Origin: Streptococcus pseudopneumoniae
Lineage (GTDB): Bacteria > Bacillota > Bacilli > Lactobacillales > Streptococcaceae
Assembly (NCBI RefSeq): GCF_001074825.1
Contig: NZ_JUPG01000107.1
Span: 1-44,696 of the forward strand
DNA: 44,696 nt
Reading direction: 5' to 3'
The notes below the pieces were generated by a model. The model did not search any database and had not been told where the DNA came from. It was given only the letters and a program-made list of their open reading frames with translations. The translations under genes were made by a program, and so were the position numbers. Positions 16,497 to 24,202 of the stretch are shown piece by piece (position 1 is the stretch's first letter; each line of letters starts with the position of its first letter).

Positions 16497-17657
16497 ATGC
16501 TTCAGATTAGTTTTAATGGTGCTCGTTTAAAAGAGGCAAGACTTTTTAACAAAAAAAGTATTACTCAGATTGCAGAGTTTTTAAACGTTTCAAAACAAAT
16601 GGTTTCTAAATATGAAAAAGGACGAGCAACGCCAAGTGAAGAATCATTAGAAATATTGGAAAAGAAATTAAAGTTTCCGAGAGATTTCTTTTTTGGAAAT
16701 GATAATTTTAGCTTAAGTTCTACAGGCACATTTTTTAGAAGTCGTTACACAGCGACTCAAACAGAAAAAATGCCTGCAGAAATAAATAAAAACTATGTTG
16801 CTTTAATAAGAGATTATTTGGGAGAATTTATTGATTTTCCAAATCTTGACTGGGGTCTTTCTGGTTTAGACTATACTCCACAAGAATACGCAAGCTACAT
16901 AAGAGAGAAATGGGAACTTGGAGATAGACCAATTGATAACTTGTCGTTGTTGATGGAAGAGAAAGGTTTTGTTATTTCTAGAATAGACACTCAGAGTGAT
17001 AAAGTTGATGCTTTTGGTTCAGCTGTTAAAGTAAATGATAATGAGTATTATGTTGTTATGTTAGAAGGGACAGAGTATTCATTCTATCGTCAGCAGTTTA
17101 GTTTAGCCCATGAATTAGGACATTGGTTAATGCATGAAAATTGTAAGTCACCTCAAGACATGGGAGCAATTGAATATAAGCAAATGGAAGACGAAGCGAA
17201 TGAGTTTGCGGCTGAATTTCTATTGCCAATGGATTCGTTTAAAACTTCTCTCATTGGGTATGAAAATGATCTAGAGTACTACAGGTATCTAAAAAGAATT
17301 TGGCAAGTCTCAATTAGTATGATGATAATGCGTGCTAAGTCATTGAATATCATAGATTCCAATGAGTATACAAACTTGTATAAGAAGCTTAGTTACAGAG
17401 GTTGGAGAAAAAATGAGCCTTTAGACTCAACGAAATTGATTAGTAATCCTCTATCTTTAAAACAGTCAGTAGAGCTATTAGTGGAAAATAGAATTGTGAT
17501 GGATATATCTGCTGATATTTATAGAGTATACAATAAATTGTTACCAAATTTTTTAATTGAGGATTTATGTGGCTTAGAGGCAGGATATCTTGATGAACTG
17601 AATGATAGGTATCCAAATATTATTAGTCTTACTAAAGAAAGAATAAGAAGAACATAG
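16497..17657 (+). CDS. cassette gene 2: XRE helix-turn-helix fused to ImmA/IrrE metalloprotease
   Basis: Two-domain protein of 386 residues. Residues about 6-62 form an XRE-type helix-turn-helix (ITQIAEFLNVSKQMVSKYEKG). Residues about 155-260 form an ImmA/IrrE (COG2856) zinc protease with HELGH at 205-209 and a downstream DEANEFAAEFLLP helix holding third-ligand candidates E233 and E236. The C-terminal 120 residues are helical and unassigned. ImmA of ICEBs1 cleaves the element's repressor after DNA damage and IrrE/DdrO works alike, so such proteins usually act as stress-triggered switches. XRE-COG2856 fusions have also been predicted as parts of toxin-antitoxin systems. Here it lies between gene 1 and the nuclease-NTPase and is a likely regulator or activating protease of the module. 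AGGAG precedes the ATG. The gene is clearly AT-rich. Confidence 0.88.
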   Translation: MLQISFNGARLKEARLFNKKSITQIAEFLNVSKQMVSKYEKGRATPSEESLEILEKKLKFPRDFFFGNDNFSLSSTGTFFRSRYTATQTEKMPAEINKNYVALIRDYLGEFIDFPNLDWGLSGLDYTPQEYASYIREKWELGDRPIDNLSLLMEEKGFVISRIDTQSDKVDAFGSAVKVNDNEYYVVMLEGTEYSFYRQQFSLAHELGHWLMHENCKSPQDMGAIEYKQMEDEANEFAAEFLLPMDSFKTSLIGYENDLEYYRYLKRIWQVSISMMIMRAKSLNIIDSNEYTNLYKKLSYRGWRKNEPLDSTKLISNPLSLKQSVELLVENRIVMDISADIYRVYNKLLPNFLIEDLCGLEAGYLDELNDRYPNIISLTKERIRRT

Positions 17658-17717
17658 AATAGTCCAAAGTGTATAATGTGATTAAACATTTGTAGGGATT
17701 TTAAAATTAGGAGAACT

Positions 17718-20135
17718 ATGGATATTGGTATTCGTGCTGATGGAATGACTACATCAGACTTTGAAAATTTTGCCATTGAGATTGCAAAGAAAAAATTTGA
17801 AAATAAGAGTTTACATGGATTTAAGGAAGGGAGAGATGACGGTATTGATGGAATCGATGATATCAAATCTCCTACTCTTATTATTCAAGCTAAGCGTTGG
17901 CAGATAAATAAAAATAATACTACTGCTGTAAAGTTATTGAAAGAAGAAATTGATAAGATTGCTCAAACTAAGGAAAAATATGGTTGGGAAACTGATTTCA
18001 ATTACGTTATTGTTACAAGTATGGGGTTATCTCCTGCGGGTTTAAAGGAGATTCGTGATTACGCAGATAAAATAATCCCCGATGCAATTCCGACTGACGA
18101 TTATATTATTTTCTCTTCTACGTTAACAACTTTTTCTCAGCAGGAAGAATATAGAGATATTTTTATAAATTATGGATTACTGGAAAAAGATATCTCCAAT
18201 ATTTTGAGGAGTGAAAGATTGAAATGGGTAGAAGCAGAATCTCAGGATTATTTTTCAGATTTGGATTTAAAATACTTTGTTGAAACGCATTTTCTAGGGG
18301 AAGCCTATCATACTCTACAAAGGGAACATATTGTATTAATTCAAGGGCCAGCGGGAATTGGAAAAACAACAACTTGTTCAATGCTTGGAAATTTATTTCT
18401 AAATAATAATGAAAATACTTTTGATATCATTGTTCGTAGAGTAGAAGATATTAACGAGGTTCTCAAATTATACAATGGAAACTATAGATGTAACGAAAAT
18501 AGAAATCTTTTTGTGGTTTTTGATGATTTCTTAGGACGTAATAAATTTGATGTTGGAGAGAGGATATTGCAAGATATAAGAAAATTATATTCAGCCTCCA
18601 CTAATACTAACAACCTTTTTATTTGTTTAAACTCTCGAACTCAAATTCTTCAAGATGCAACATTAATGAATTCTGAATTTCAAAAACTAATTGATGAAAA
18701 ATTTACAGAGAAAAGAAGATTTATCATTGATTTGGATAAATACTCTGATATAGACAAAGCTTATATTTTTAGGAAAGTATTTGAACGGAAGTTACACTAC
18801 CTTGAAGGTGGTGATAAAATAGAACTTGTAGAAAAATATAATAGTCTTATTGGAAGAGATTGGGAAAGAATTATACGTCATCGAAATTATTTTCCTAGGT
18901 TAGTAGAATTGATAGCAAGGAATTTTAAAGAATCTAAAGAAAATTTTTATGACTATGTAGTATATTATCTTAATCATCCTATTCAACTTTATAATAGTTT
19001 ATTTTGCAATCTGGAAGATGAAGAAAAATTTTTGTTATTTTCTTTATTACAATTCGATGTTTATCCTGTTGAGGAAGAGTGGTTAATAAATTCACTTTAT
19101 ACTTTGGAACTTAATCCGACATTTGACTTTAAGAAATCTTTAAGGAAACTAGATGGTTCATGGCTTACCTTTACGAAAGAAGGTTTTGATGATAAAAGTA
19201 AGGTGGATTTTTTAAACCCAAGTATTATTGACTTTTTAAATGATAAGTTAAAAGAGTATCCCAAAATAACTGAAAAAATAACTCAGAATTCTATTTACCT
19301 TCACCAATTATGTAGAGGGGTCGATAGTTATAGATTGGGTAAATTAAATGATTCGCAGAATATATTTTTTAGTAAACTAATATCTAACTGGAACAACTTT
19401 GAAGATAAAGATGATTTTATTGGAGAAAAAATCTTGGCTATTATATATTTAAGTCAATTTTCAAAATTTAAGGATGATTTTGAAGGGCTGCTGAGAATAT
19501 ATGATGGGAGGAATAATTTAAATATTTATCTGAATGGGTGGAGTCAAATTATTAGTCAGATTTATTTTTCTGATGATAAAGAAATGAAAAGAATATTTCT
19601 GAGTATTCTTGATGATAAAAGTGTTTTAGATAAACTAGTCAATAGTCCTTATCTTGACTCGGAAGAACTAGATGCTATTGTAAATACAATAAGTGAGATA
19701 ATTTATGAGGTAAGTATAGCAGATGATGATTATCAAGAAGGTTCTTTAAAAGAGATGTACTGCTATAGCGTTTTTAGACAGAAAAAAATTGAGTTACTCC
19801 AAGATTATTTAGACAGTAGCAGCACTTTGGAAAAGGAAGACGTTGATTGTACTAATGACCCAGATGGCTTTGATTTGGATTGGGAAGTTGAAGAACAAAT
19901 ATCAGAATTTGAAAATAGAATAATAGAGCAGTTATTAGGGGTCTATGAATGGGATGATATCTCAGTAGAAAATTTTGATTATTCAAGTTTACAGTACCAT
20001 CTTGAAGAATATTTGCAGTGGAAATATGATAGCTTTTCATACGCAGATGAAGCCTATGATAGATGGAGAGATTCTCAACTGGAAGAAAGGGAAAGGGTGA
20101 CATTAGAAAGTATTTTAAATAAACCACTGTTATAG
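17718..20135 (+). CDS. cassette gene 3: Mrr-like nuclease fused to STAND NTPase, candidate defence effector
   Basis: An 805-residue fusion. The N-terminal domain (about 10-115) has the Mrr-type PD-(D/E)xK pattern: E16 in DFENFA, D44 in GIDG, and Q57-x-K59 in LIIQAKRW. A P-loop NTPase (about 185-420) has Walker A GPAGIGKT at 210-217, Walker B FVVFDD ending at D269-D270, and LNSRTQ in the position of a sensor arginine. This resembles the nSTAND3 group. The C-terminal 350 residues are helical and acidic, with no motif that I can name, and would be the target-sensing part. The plan (nuclease, STAND NTPase, helical sensor) is that of Avs-type anti-phage proteins, though this one is about half their size. 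AGGAG precedes the ATG. The 60-bp gap after gene 2 contains a TATAAT that might give separate expression. Confidence 0.85.
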   Translation: MDIGIRADGMTTSDFENFAIEIAKKKFENKSLHGFKEGRDDGIDGIDDIKSPTLIIQAKRWQINKNNTTAVKLLKEEIDKIAQTKEKYGWETDFNYVIVTSMGLSPAGLKEIRDYADKIIPDAIPTDDYIIFSSTLTTFSQQEEYRDIFINYGLLEKDISNILRSERLKWVEAESQDYFSDLDLKYFVETHFLGEAYHTLQREHIVLIQGPAGIGKTTTCSMLGNLFLNNNENTFDIIVRRVEDINEVLKLYNGNYRCNENRNLFVVFDDFLGRNKFDVGERILQDIRKLYSASTNTNNLFICLNSRTQILQDATLMNSEFQKLIDEKFTEKRRFIIDLDKYSDIDKAYIFRKVFERKLHYLEGGDKIELVEKYNSLIGRDWERIIRHRNYFPRLVELIARNFKESKENFYDYVVYYLNHPIQLYNSLFCNLEDEEKFLLFSLLQFDVYPVEEEWLINSLYTLELNPTFDFKKSLRKLDGSWLTFTKEGFDDKSKVDFLNPSIIDFLNDKLKEYPKITEKITQNSIYLHQLCRGVDSYRLGKLNDSQNIFFSKLISNWNNFEDKDDFIGEKILAIIYLSQFSKFKDDFEGLLRIYDGRNNLNIYLNGWSQIISQIYFSDDKEMKRIFLSILDDKSVLDKLVNSPYLDSEELDAIVNTISEIIYEVSIADDDYQEGSLKEMYCYSVFRQKKIELLQDYLDSSSTLEKEDVDCTNDPDGFDLDWEVEEQISEFENRIIEQLLGVYEWDDISVENFDYSSLQYHLEEYLQWKYDSFSYADEAYDRWRDSQLEERERVTLESILNKPLL

Positions 20136-20366
20136 TTTAGAAAGTAAGGTGCTAGACTAATCTCAGAAGTCACTAGAATCTTACAGACACAACCTTTTTT
20201 TTGTACAATAATATTCTGGAAAACTAAAATAATTTAGTATTGGCTTTTTAGTTTCATTCTTGTGTTTTAGTCTCCATATTTATATTTCACAAAATCAGTT
20301 TACAAAAGGAAAATGAATTACAGACATATATCGGTCAAAAATTCGTAGTTAATAGACATCAAATGA
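20136..20366. other. non-coding tail of the cassette
   Basis: About 230 bp without a supported gene. A loose hairpin AAACTAAAA / TTTTAGTTT around 20222-20256 is the best candidate for a terminator of the cassette, but it has little GC and no clean T-run. Confidence 0.3.
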
Positions 20367-20540
20367 ATGTCTATGATATCAGAAAAAACGATTTTACTTA
20401 GTTCACACGAGAATTTGATAGGAATACTACTTCATCACTTTGATTCCAGTTTTGATTATGAAAAATGGGAGCAGATGACCTTTCCAGATTGTTTTCTAAT
20501 TGATAGAAATGGGATTGTGAAAAGAATTATGAAAGATTAG
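20367..20540 (+). pseudogene. C-terminal remnant of a histidine phosphatase-family protein
   Basis: A 57-codon frame whose sequence resembles the end of phosphoglycerate-mutase-like histidine phosphatases: an SSHENLIGILLHH segment (normally SHGN) followed by FDYEKWEQM, FPDCFLIDRNG and a short basic tail. The N-terminal two thirds, including the RHG catalytic motif, are missing, and even the second histidine motif has E for G. There is no ribosome site. It lies just inside the right terminator copy, so it is probably debris of the locus into which the cassette was inserted. Confidence 0.5.
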
Positions 20541-20600
20541 TTCTTTGATTAAATAGTGATTCATATTGTTCAAAATAGTTTGCCTTTTTACAATTCGTAG

Positions 20601-20623
20601 CCTGCCCAATGGGCAGGTTTTTT
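20601..20623 (+). terminator. terminator at the right edge of the cassette, second copy
   Basis: Perfect CCTGCCC / GGGCAGG with an AAT loop and T6. It closely resembles the fba terminator at 15376-15399, including the TTTTTTG-x-TGT that follows. Confidence 0.85.
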
Positions 20624-20715
20624 GATGTTTTCAGAAAACTATTAAGCCATAATTTTTGATTTAAAATACCATTTTAAGCGAGAAATCTCTAATTTCATAA
20701 CTTATAGGCAAACGC

Positions 20716-20744
20716 TTGCATTCTAGTTTTTATTGGATTATAAT
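20716..20744 (+). promoter_or_regulatory. promoter of the ABC-2 exporter operon
   Basis: TTGCAT (20716-20721), a 17-bp spacer and TATAAT (20739-20744). The start would be near 20751, giving a leader of about 105 nt. Confidence 0.7.
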
Positions 20745-20790
20745 AGGTTGGTATAAAGCTTTCTGTAATAATATTGAGAAGGTGTAGAAA

Positions 20791-20841
20791 GTAAGGATTT
20801 AGAATATTTGTAGTTAAAAATACAATGTTGTTATTCCTTAC
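20791..20841 (+). promoter_or_regulatory. leader hairpin ahead of the ABC-2 ATPase
   Basis: Nested inverted repeats: GTAAGGA (20791-20797) with TCCTTAC (20835-20841), and inside them TTGTA (20808-20812) with TACAA (20821-20825). The structure ends 3-4 bases before the AGGGAG ribosome site, so it could influence initiation. Confidence 0.4.
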
Positions 20842-20856
20842 CATAGGGAGATAGAT

Positions 20857-21849
20857 ATGGCAATGATAGAAGTGGAACATCTTCAGAAAAATTTTGTGAA
20901 GACAGTTAAGGAACCGGGTTTGAAGGGGGCTTTACGTTCCTTTATTCATCCTGAAAAGCAGACCTTTGAAGCGGTCAAAGATTTGACCTTTGAGGTCCCA
21001 AAAGGACAAATTTTAGGATTTATCGGGGCAAATGGTGCTGGGAAGTCGACAACCATTAAAATGCTGACAGGGATTTTGAAACCGACATCTGGTTTTTGTA
21101 GGATTAACGGCAAGATTCCACAGGATAATCGCCAAGATTATGTCAAGGATATTGGAGTCGTTTTTGGACAACGCACCCAGCTATGGTGGGATTTGGCTCT
21201 GCAAGAGACCTACACGGTCTTGAAGGAGATTTACGATGTGCCAGACTCGCTCTTTCATAAGCGAATGGACTTTTTGAATGAAGTCTTGGATTTGAAGGAT
21301 TTTATCAAGGACCCCGTGCGGACTCTTTCACTGGGTCAGCGCATGCGGGCGGACATTGCAGCTTCCTTGCTTCACAATCCCAAGGTTCTCTTTTTAGATG
21401 AACCGACCATTGGTTTGGATGTGTCCGTTAAGGACAACATTCGTCGGGCTATTACCCAGATCAATCAAGAGGAAGCAACAACTATTCTCTTGACTACTCA
21501 CGATTTGAGTGATATTGAGCAACTCTGTGATCGGATTTTTATGATAGACAAGGGGCAGGAGATTTTTGATGGAACGGTTAGCCAGCTTAAGGACACATTT
21601 GGTAAGATGAAGACTCTTTCTTTTGAACTGCTACCAGGTCAAAGTCATCTCGTCTCTCACTATGAAGGCCTGCCTGATATGATCATTGATAGACAAGGGA
21701 ATAGTCTTAACATTGAATTCGATAGTTCTCGCTACCAGTCAGCTGACATTATCAAGCAAACTCTGTCTGATTTTGAAATCCGCGATTTGAAGATGGTGGA
21801 TACGGATATCGAGGATATTATCCGTCGCTTCTATCGAAAGGAGCTCTAA
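20857..21849 (+). CDS. ABC-2 exporter ATP-binding protein
   Basis: ATPase of 330 residues in the COG4586 group. Walker A is GANGAGKST (57-65), and the signature is the variant LSLGQRMRADIAASLL in place of LSGGQ, which is usual for this group. Walker B is VLFLDEPTIGLD, and the H-loop is LTTHD. The 80-residue C-terminal extension after about residue 245 is also typical. It powers the two membrane proteins that follow. The stop is one base before the next start codon, so the three genes are coupled. AGGGAG precedes the ATG at 20857. The substrate is unknown; related three-gene units export drugs, lipids or glycoconjugates. Confidence 0.88.
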   Translation: MAMIEVEHLQKNFVKTVKEPGLKGALRSFIHPEKQTFEAVKDLTFEVPKGQILGFIGANGAGKSTTIKMLTGILKPTSGFCRINGKIPQDNRQDYVKDIGVVFGQRTQLWWDLALQETYTVLKEIYDVPDSLFHKRMDFLNEVLDLKDFIKDPVRTLSLGQRMRADIAASLLHNPKVLFLDEPTIGLDVSVKDNIRRAITQINQEEATTILLTTHDLSDIEQLCDRIFMIDKGQEIFDGTVSQLKDTFGKMKTLSFELLPGQSHLVSHYEGLPDMIIDRQGNSLNIEFDSSRYQSADIIKQTLSDFEIRDLKMVDTDIEDIIRRFYRKEL

Positions 21850-21850
21850 G

Positions 21851-22669
21851 ATGATCAAATTGTGGAGACGTTATAAACCCTTTATCAATGCAGGTGTTCA
21901 GGAGTTGATTACCTATCGAGTCAACTTTATTCTCTATCGGATAGGCGATGTCATGGGGGCTTTTGTGGCTTTTTATCTCTGGAAGGCTGTCTTTGATTCC
22001 TCACAGGAGTCCTTGATTCAGGGTTTCAGTATGGCGGATATCACCCTTTACATTATCATGAGTTTTGTGACCAATCTTCTGACTAGGTCAGATTCTTCCT
22101 TTATGATTGGGGAGGAGGTCAAGGATGGTTCCATTATCATGCGTTTGTTGAGACCAGTGCATTTTGCGGCTTCTTATCTCTTTACCGAGCTAGGTTCCAA
22201 GTGGTTGATTTTTATCAGCGTTGGCCTGCCATTTTTAAGCGTCATTGTTTTGATGAAAATCTTATCTGGGCAAGGTATTGTAGAAGTGCTGGGATTAACT
22301 GTCCTTTATCTTTTTAGCTTAACGCTGGCCTATCTGATTAACTTTTTCTTTAATATCTGTTTTGGTTTTTCTGCCTTTGTGTTTAAAAATCTTTGGGGTT
22401 CCAATCTACTCAAGACTTCCATAGTGGCCTTTATGTCTGGCAGTTTGATTCCCTTGACTTTCTTTCCAAAGGTGGTTTCAGATATTCTGTCCTTCTTACC
22501 TTTCTCATCTTTGATTTACACTCCGGTTATGATCATTGTTGGGAAATACGATGCCAGTCAGATGCTTCAAGCGCTCGCTTTGCAGTTTTTCTGGCTCTTA
22601 GTGATGGTGGGCTTGTCTCAGTTGATTTGGAAACGAGTCCAGTCCTTTATCACCATTCAAGGAGGTTAG
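21851..22669 (+). CDS. ABC-2 family permease, first subunit
   Basis: Membrane protein of 272 residues with about six hydrophobic helices, of the COG4587 (ABC-2, DUF990-type) group. The first cytoplasmic segment (IKLWRRYKPFINAGVQELITYR) is conserved in this family. It is translated from an ATG one base after the ATPase stop and is followed one base later by the second permease gene, so stoichiometric production is likely. It would pair with that protein to form the channel. No irregularities. Confidence 0.85.
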   Translation: MIKLWRRYKPFINAGVQELITYRVNFILYRIGDVMGAFVAFYLWKAVFDSSQESLIQGFSMADITLYIIMSFVTNLLTRSDSSFMIGEEVKDGSIIMRLLRPVHFAASYLFTELGSKWLIFISVGLPFLSVIVLMKILSGQGIVEVLGLTVLYLFSLTLAYLINFFFNICFGFSAFVFKNLWGSNLLKTSIVAFMSGSLIPLTFFPKVVSDILSFLPFSSLIYTPVMIIVGKYDASQMLQALALQFFWLLVMVGLSQLIWKRVQSFITIQGG

Positions 22670-22670
22670 T

Positions 22671-23456
22671 ATGAAAAAATATCAACGCATGCATCTGATT
22701 TTTATCAGACAATATATCAAGCAAATCATGGAATACAAGGTGGATTTTGTAGTTGGTGTTCTGGGAGTTTTTCTGACCCAAGGCCTGAACCTCTTGTTTC
22801 TCAATGTCATCTTTCAACACATCCCATCCCTAGAAGGTTGGACTTTTCAAGAAATTACCTTTATATATGGTTTTTCCTTGATTCCCAAGGGATTGGACCA
22901 TCTCTTTTTTGACAATCTTTGGGCTCTGGGACAGCGCTTGGTGCGAAAAGGAGAATTTGATAAGTACCTGACGCGTCCCATCAATCCCCTCTTTCACATT
23001 CTAGTCGAGACTTTTCAGATTGATGCCTTGGGCGAACTATTGGTCGGTGGAATTTTACTAGCGACAACAGTATCAAGCATTGCTTGGACTCTTCCAAAAT
23101 TCTTGCTTTTCCTAGTCTGTATTCCTTTTGCGACCTTGATTTATACTTCCTTGAAAATCGCGACAGCCAGCATCGCTTTTTGGACCAAGCAATCAGGAGC
23201 TATGATTTACATTTTTTATATGTTTAATGATTTTGCCAAGTACCCGATTTCCATTTACAATTCGCTTCTTCGTTGGTTGATCAGCTTTATCGTGCCTTTT
23301 GCCTTTACGGCCTACTATCCTGCCAGCTACTTTTTGCAGGACAAGGATGTCTTTTTTAACATCGGAGGTTTGATGTTGATTTCCCTGGTCTTCTTTGTCA
23401 TTTCCCTGAAACTTTGGGATAGGGGCTTAGATGCCTACGAAAGTGCGGGTTCGTAA
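22671..23456 (+). CDS. ABC-2 family permease, second subunit
   Basis: Membrane protein of 261 residues with about six helices, of the COG3694 group that always accompanies the previous two gene types. The N-terminus KYQRMHLIFIRQYIKQIMEYK is the usual amphipathic lead-in. The GGAGG ribosome site lies in the end of the preceding gene. A terminator 13 bp after the stop ends the operon. Substrate unknown. Confidence 0.85.
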   Translation: MKKYQRMHLIFIRQYIKQIMEYKVDFVVGVLGVFLTQGLNLLFLNVIFQHIPSLEGWTFQEITFIYGFSLIPKGLDHLFFDNLWALGQRLVRKGEFDKYLTRPINPLFHILVETFQIDALGELLVGGILLATTVSSIAWTLPKFLLFLVCIPFATLIYTSLKIATASIAFWTKQSGAMIYIFYMFNDFAKYPISIYNSLLRWLISFIVPFAFTAYYPASYFLQDKDVFFNIGGLMLISLVFFVISLKLWDRGLDAYESAGS

Positions 23457-23469
23457 ATAATAGAATATC

Positions 23470-23496
23470 AAAGCCTTGTCTCAGGACAGGCTTTTT
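23470..23496 (+). terminator. terminator of the ABC-2 operon
   Basis: AAAGCCTTGTC pairs with GACAGGCTTT (one bulged T) around TCAG and is followed by T-rich sequence. Confidence 0.8.
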
Positions 23497-23568
23497 CTAA
23501 TAGAGATAAAAATTCTCTGACATCTATTCTCAGAGTGCTATATTGTAAGCGTAATCGCCGATTTGGCT

Positions 23569-23730
23569 TATACTCTTCGAAAATCTCTTCAAACCACGTC
23601 AGCTTCCATCTGCAACCTCAAAACAGTGTTTTGAGCTGACTTCGTCAGTTCTATCTACAACCTAAAAGCAGTGCTTTTAGCAACCTGCGGCTAGCTTCCT
23701 AGTTTGCTTTTTGATCTTTATTGAGTATTA
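23569..23730 (+). repeat. BOX element with shortened boxA
   Basis: Starts with the boxA edge TATACTCTTCGAAAATCTC and runs through ACCACGTCAGC. The usual GCCTTGCCGTAGG part is missing and a TTCCATCTGC segment joins directly to boxB-like units. It ends with boxC (AACCTGCGGCTAGCTTCC to TTGAGTATTA). Confidence 0.9.
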
Positions 23731-23809
23731 GTTGCTAGAGCAAGACACTCGTAAAGCCTAGGTCACAGGTGAACATATGACTGAGGATTTGAAAAATTAG
23801 ATATGTAGA

Positions 23810-23844
23810 AAATAACCGTTAAGCCTTATTCTTAGCGGTTATTT
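23810..23844 (-). terminator. hairpin ending the minus-strand remnant
   Basis: AAATAACCGTTAAG and CTTAGCGGTTATTT form a 14-bp stem with one G-T pair and a 7-nt loop. On the minus strand it lies just past the stop of the small remnant and runs into TTTTC. Confidence 0.6.
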
Positions 23845-23851
23845 ATATTGT

Positions 23852-23965
23852 TTAATAGCGCTGATATTTCATCAATGATGTTTGACTTTGTGATGTTGCT
23901 AGTGCTTCAACTTGATTGCTACTATTTTTGATGGTGTGAATGTTCTGATAATATTCCCCAGTTAA
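23852..23965 (-). pseudogene. C-terminal remnant of a small secreted-type protein
   Basis: A 37-codon open segment on the minus strand that runs into an upstream in-frame stop and has no start codon. Its Ser/Gln/Asn-rich helical sequence, with SSNQVEALATSQSQTSL and a KYQRY end, reminds me of small type VII secretion (WXG100/TIGR04197-like) proteins. It is followed by a good minus-strand terminator. The likeness is impressionistic. Confidence 0.25.
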
Positions 23966-23988
23966 CTACGAAAGTTTTTGACTCTATA

Positions 23989-24030
23989 TTTTTAACGCGT
24001 GTTAAAAAATAAATTAATGCATGTTAATTT
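23989..24030 (+). promoter_or_regulatory. two palindromic operators upstream of prtA, PsaR-like
   Basis: Site 1 is TTTTTAAC-GCGT-GTTAAAAA (23989-24008) and site 2 is AAATTAA-TGCATG-TTAATTT (24011-24030). Both share TTAAYGCRTGTTAA, and their centres are 22 bp apart. Site 2 fits the AATTAA-N6-TTAATT pattern of manganese regulators of the ScaR/SloR/PsaR group. PsaR is reported to control prtA in pneumococcus. Confidence 0.55.
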
Positions 24031-24033
24031 TTC

Positions 24034-24062
24034 TTGACTTAAATTTTTTTAATTGATATACT
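24034..24062 (+). promoter_or_regulatory. prtA promoter
   Basis: TTGACT (24034-24039), a 17-bp spacer and TATACT (24057-24062). It begins 4 bp after the second palindrome. The predicted leader is about 134 nt. Confidence 0.8.
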
Positions 24063-24202
24063 ATTTTTCAGAGAGCTAACAATTATATATAAATGTACTA
24101 CTCTATTTCCTAGATAATACTTAGTAAAACTGTTTATAACAAAGGCTAGCAAAGTTAAAGTTTTTATCTATTGGAATTTAAATAAATATGTAAGGAATTA
24201 AA

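Noticed and set aside
17718..20135. Plain type IV restriction enzyme (Mrr) as the identity of cassette gene 3
   Set aside because: The nuclease domain is only the first 115 residues; the P-loop NTPase and long helical C-terminus make a STAND-type effector the better description.
23989..24030. Reading the prtA palindromes as AdcR zinc-repressor sites
   Set aside because: AdcR sites are TTAAC-N2-GTTAA; here the half sites are four bases apart, which fits the ScaR/PsaR pattern better.
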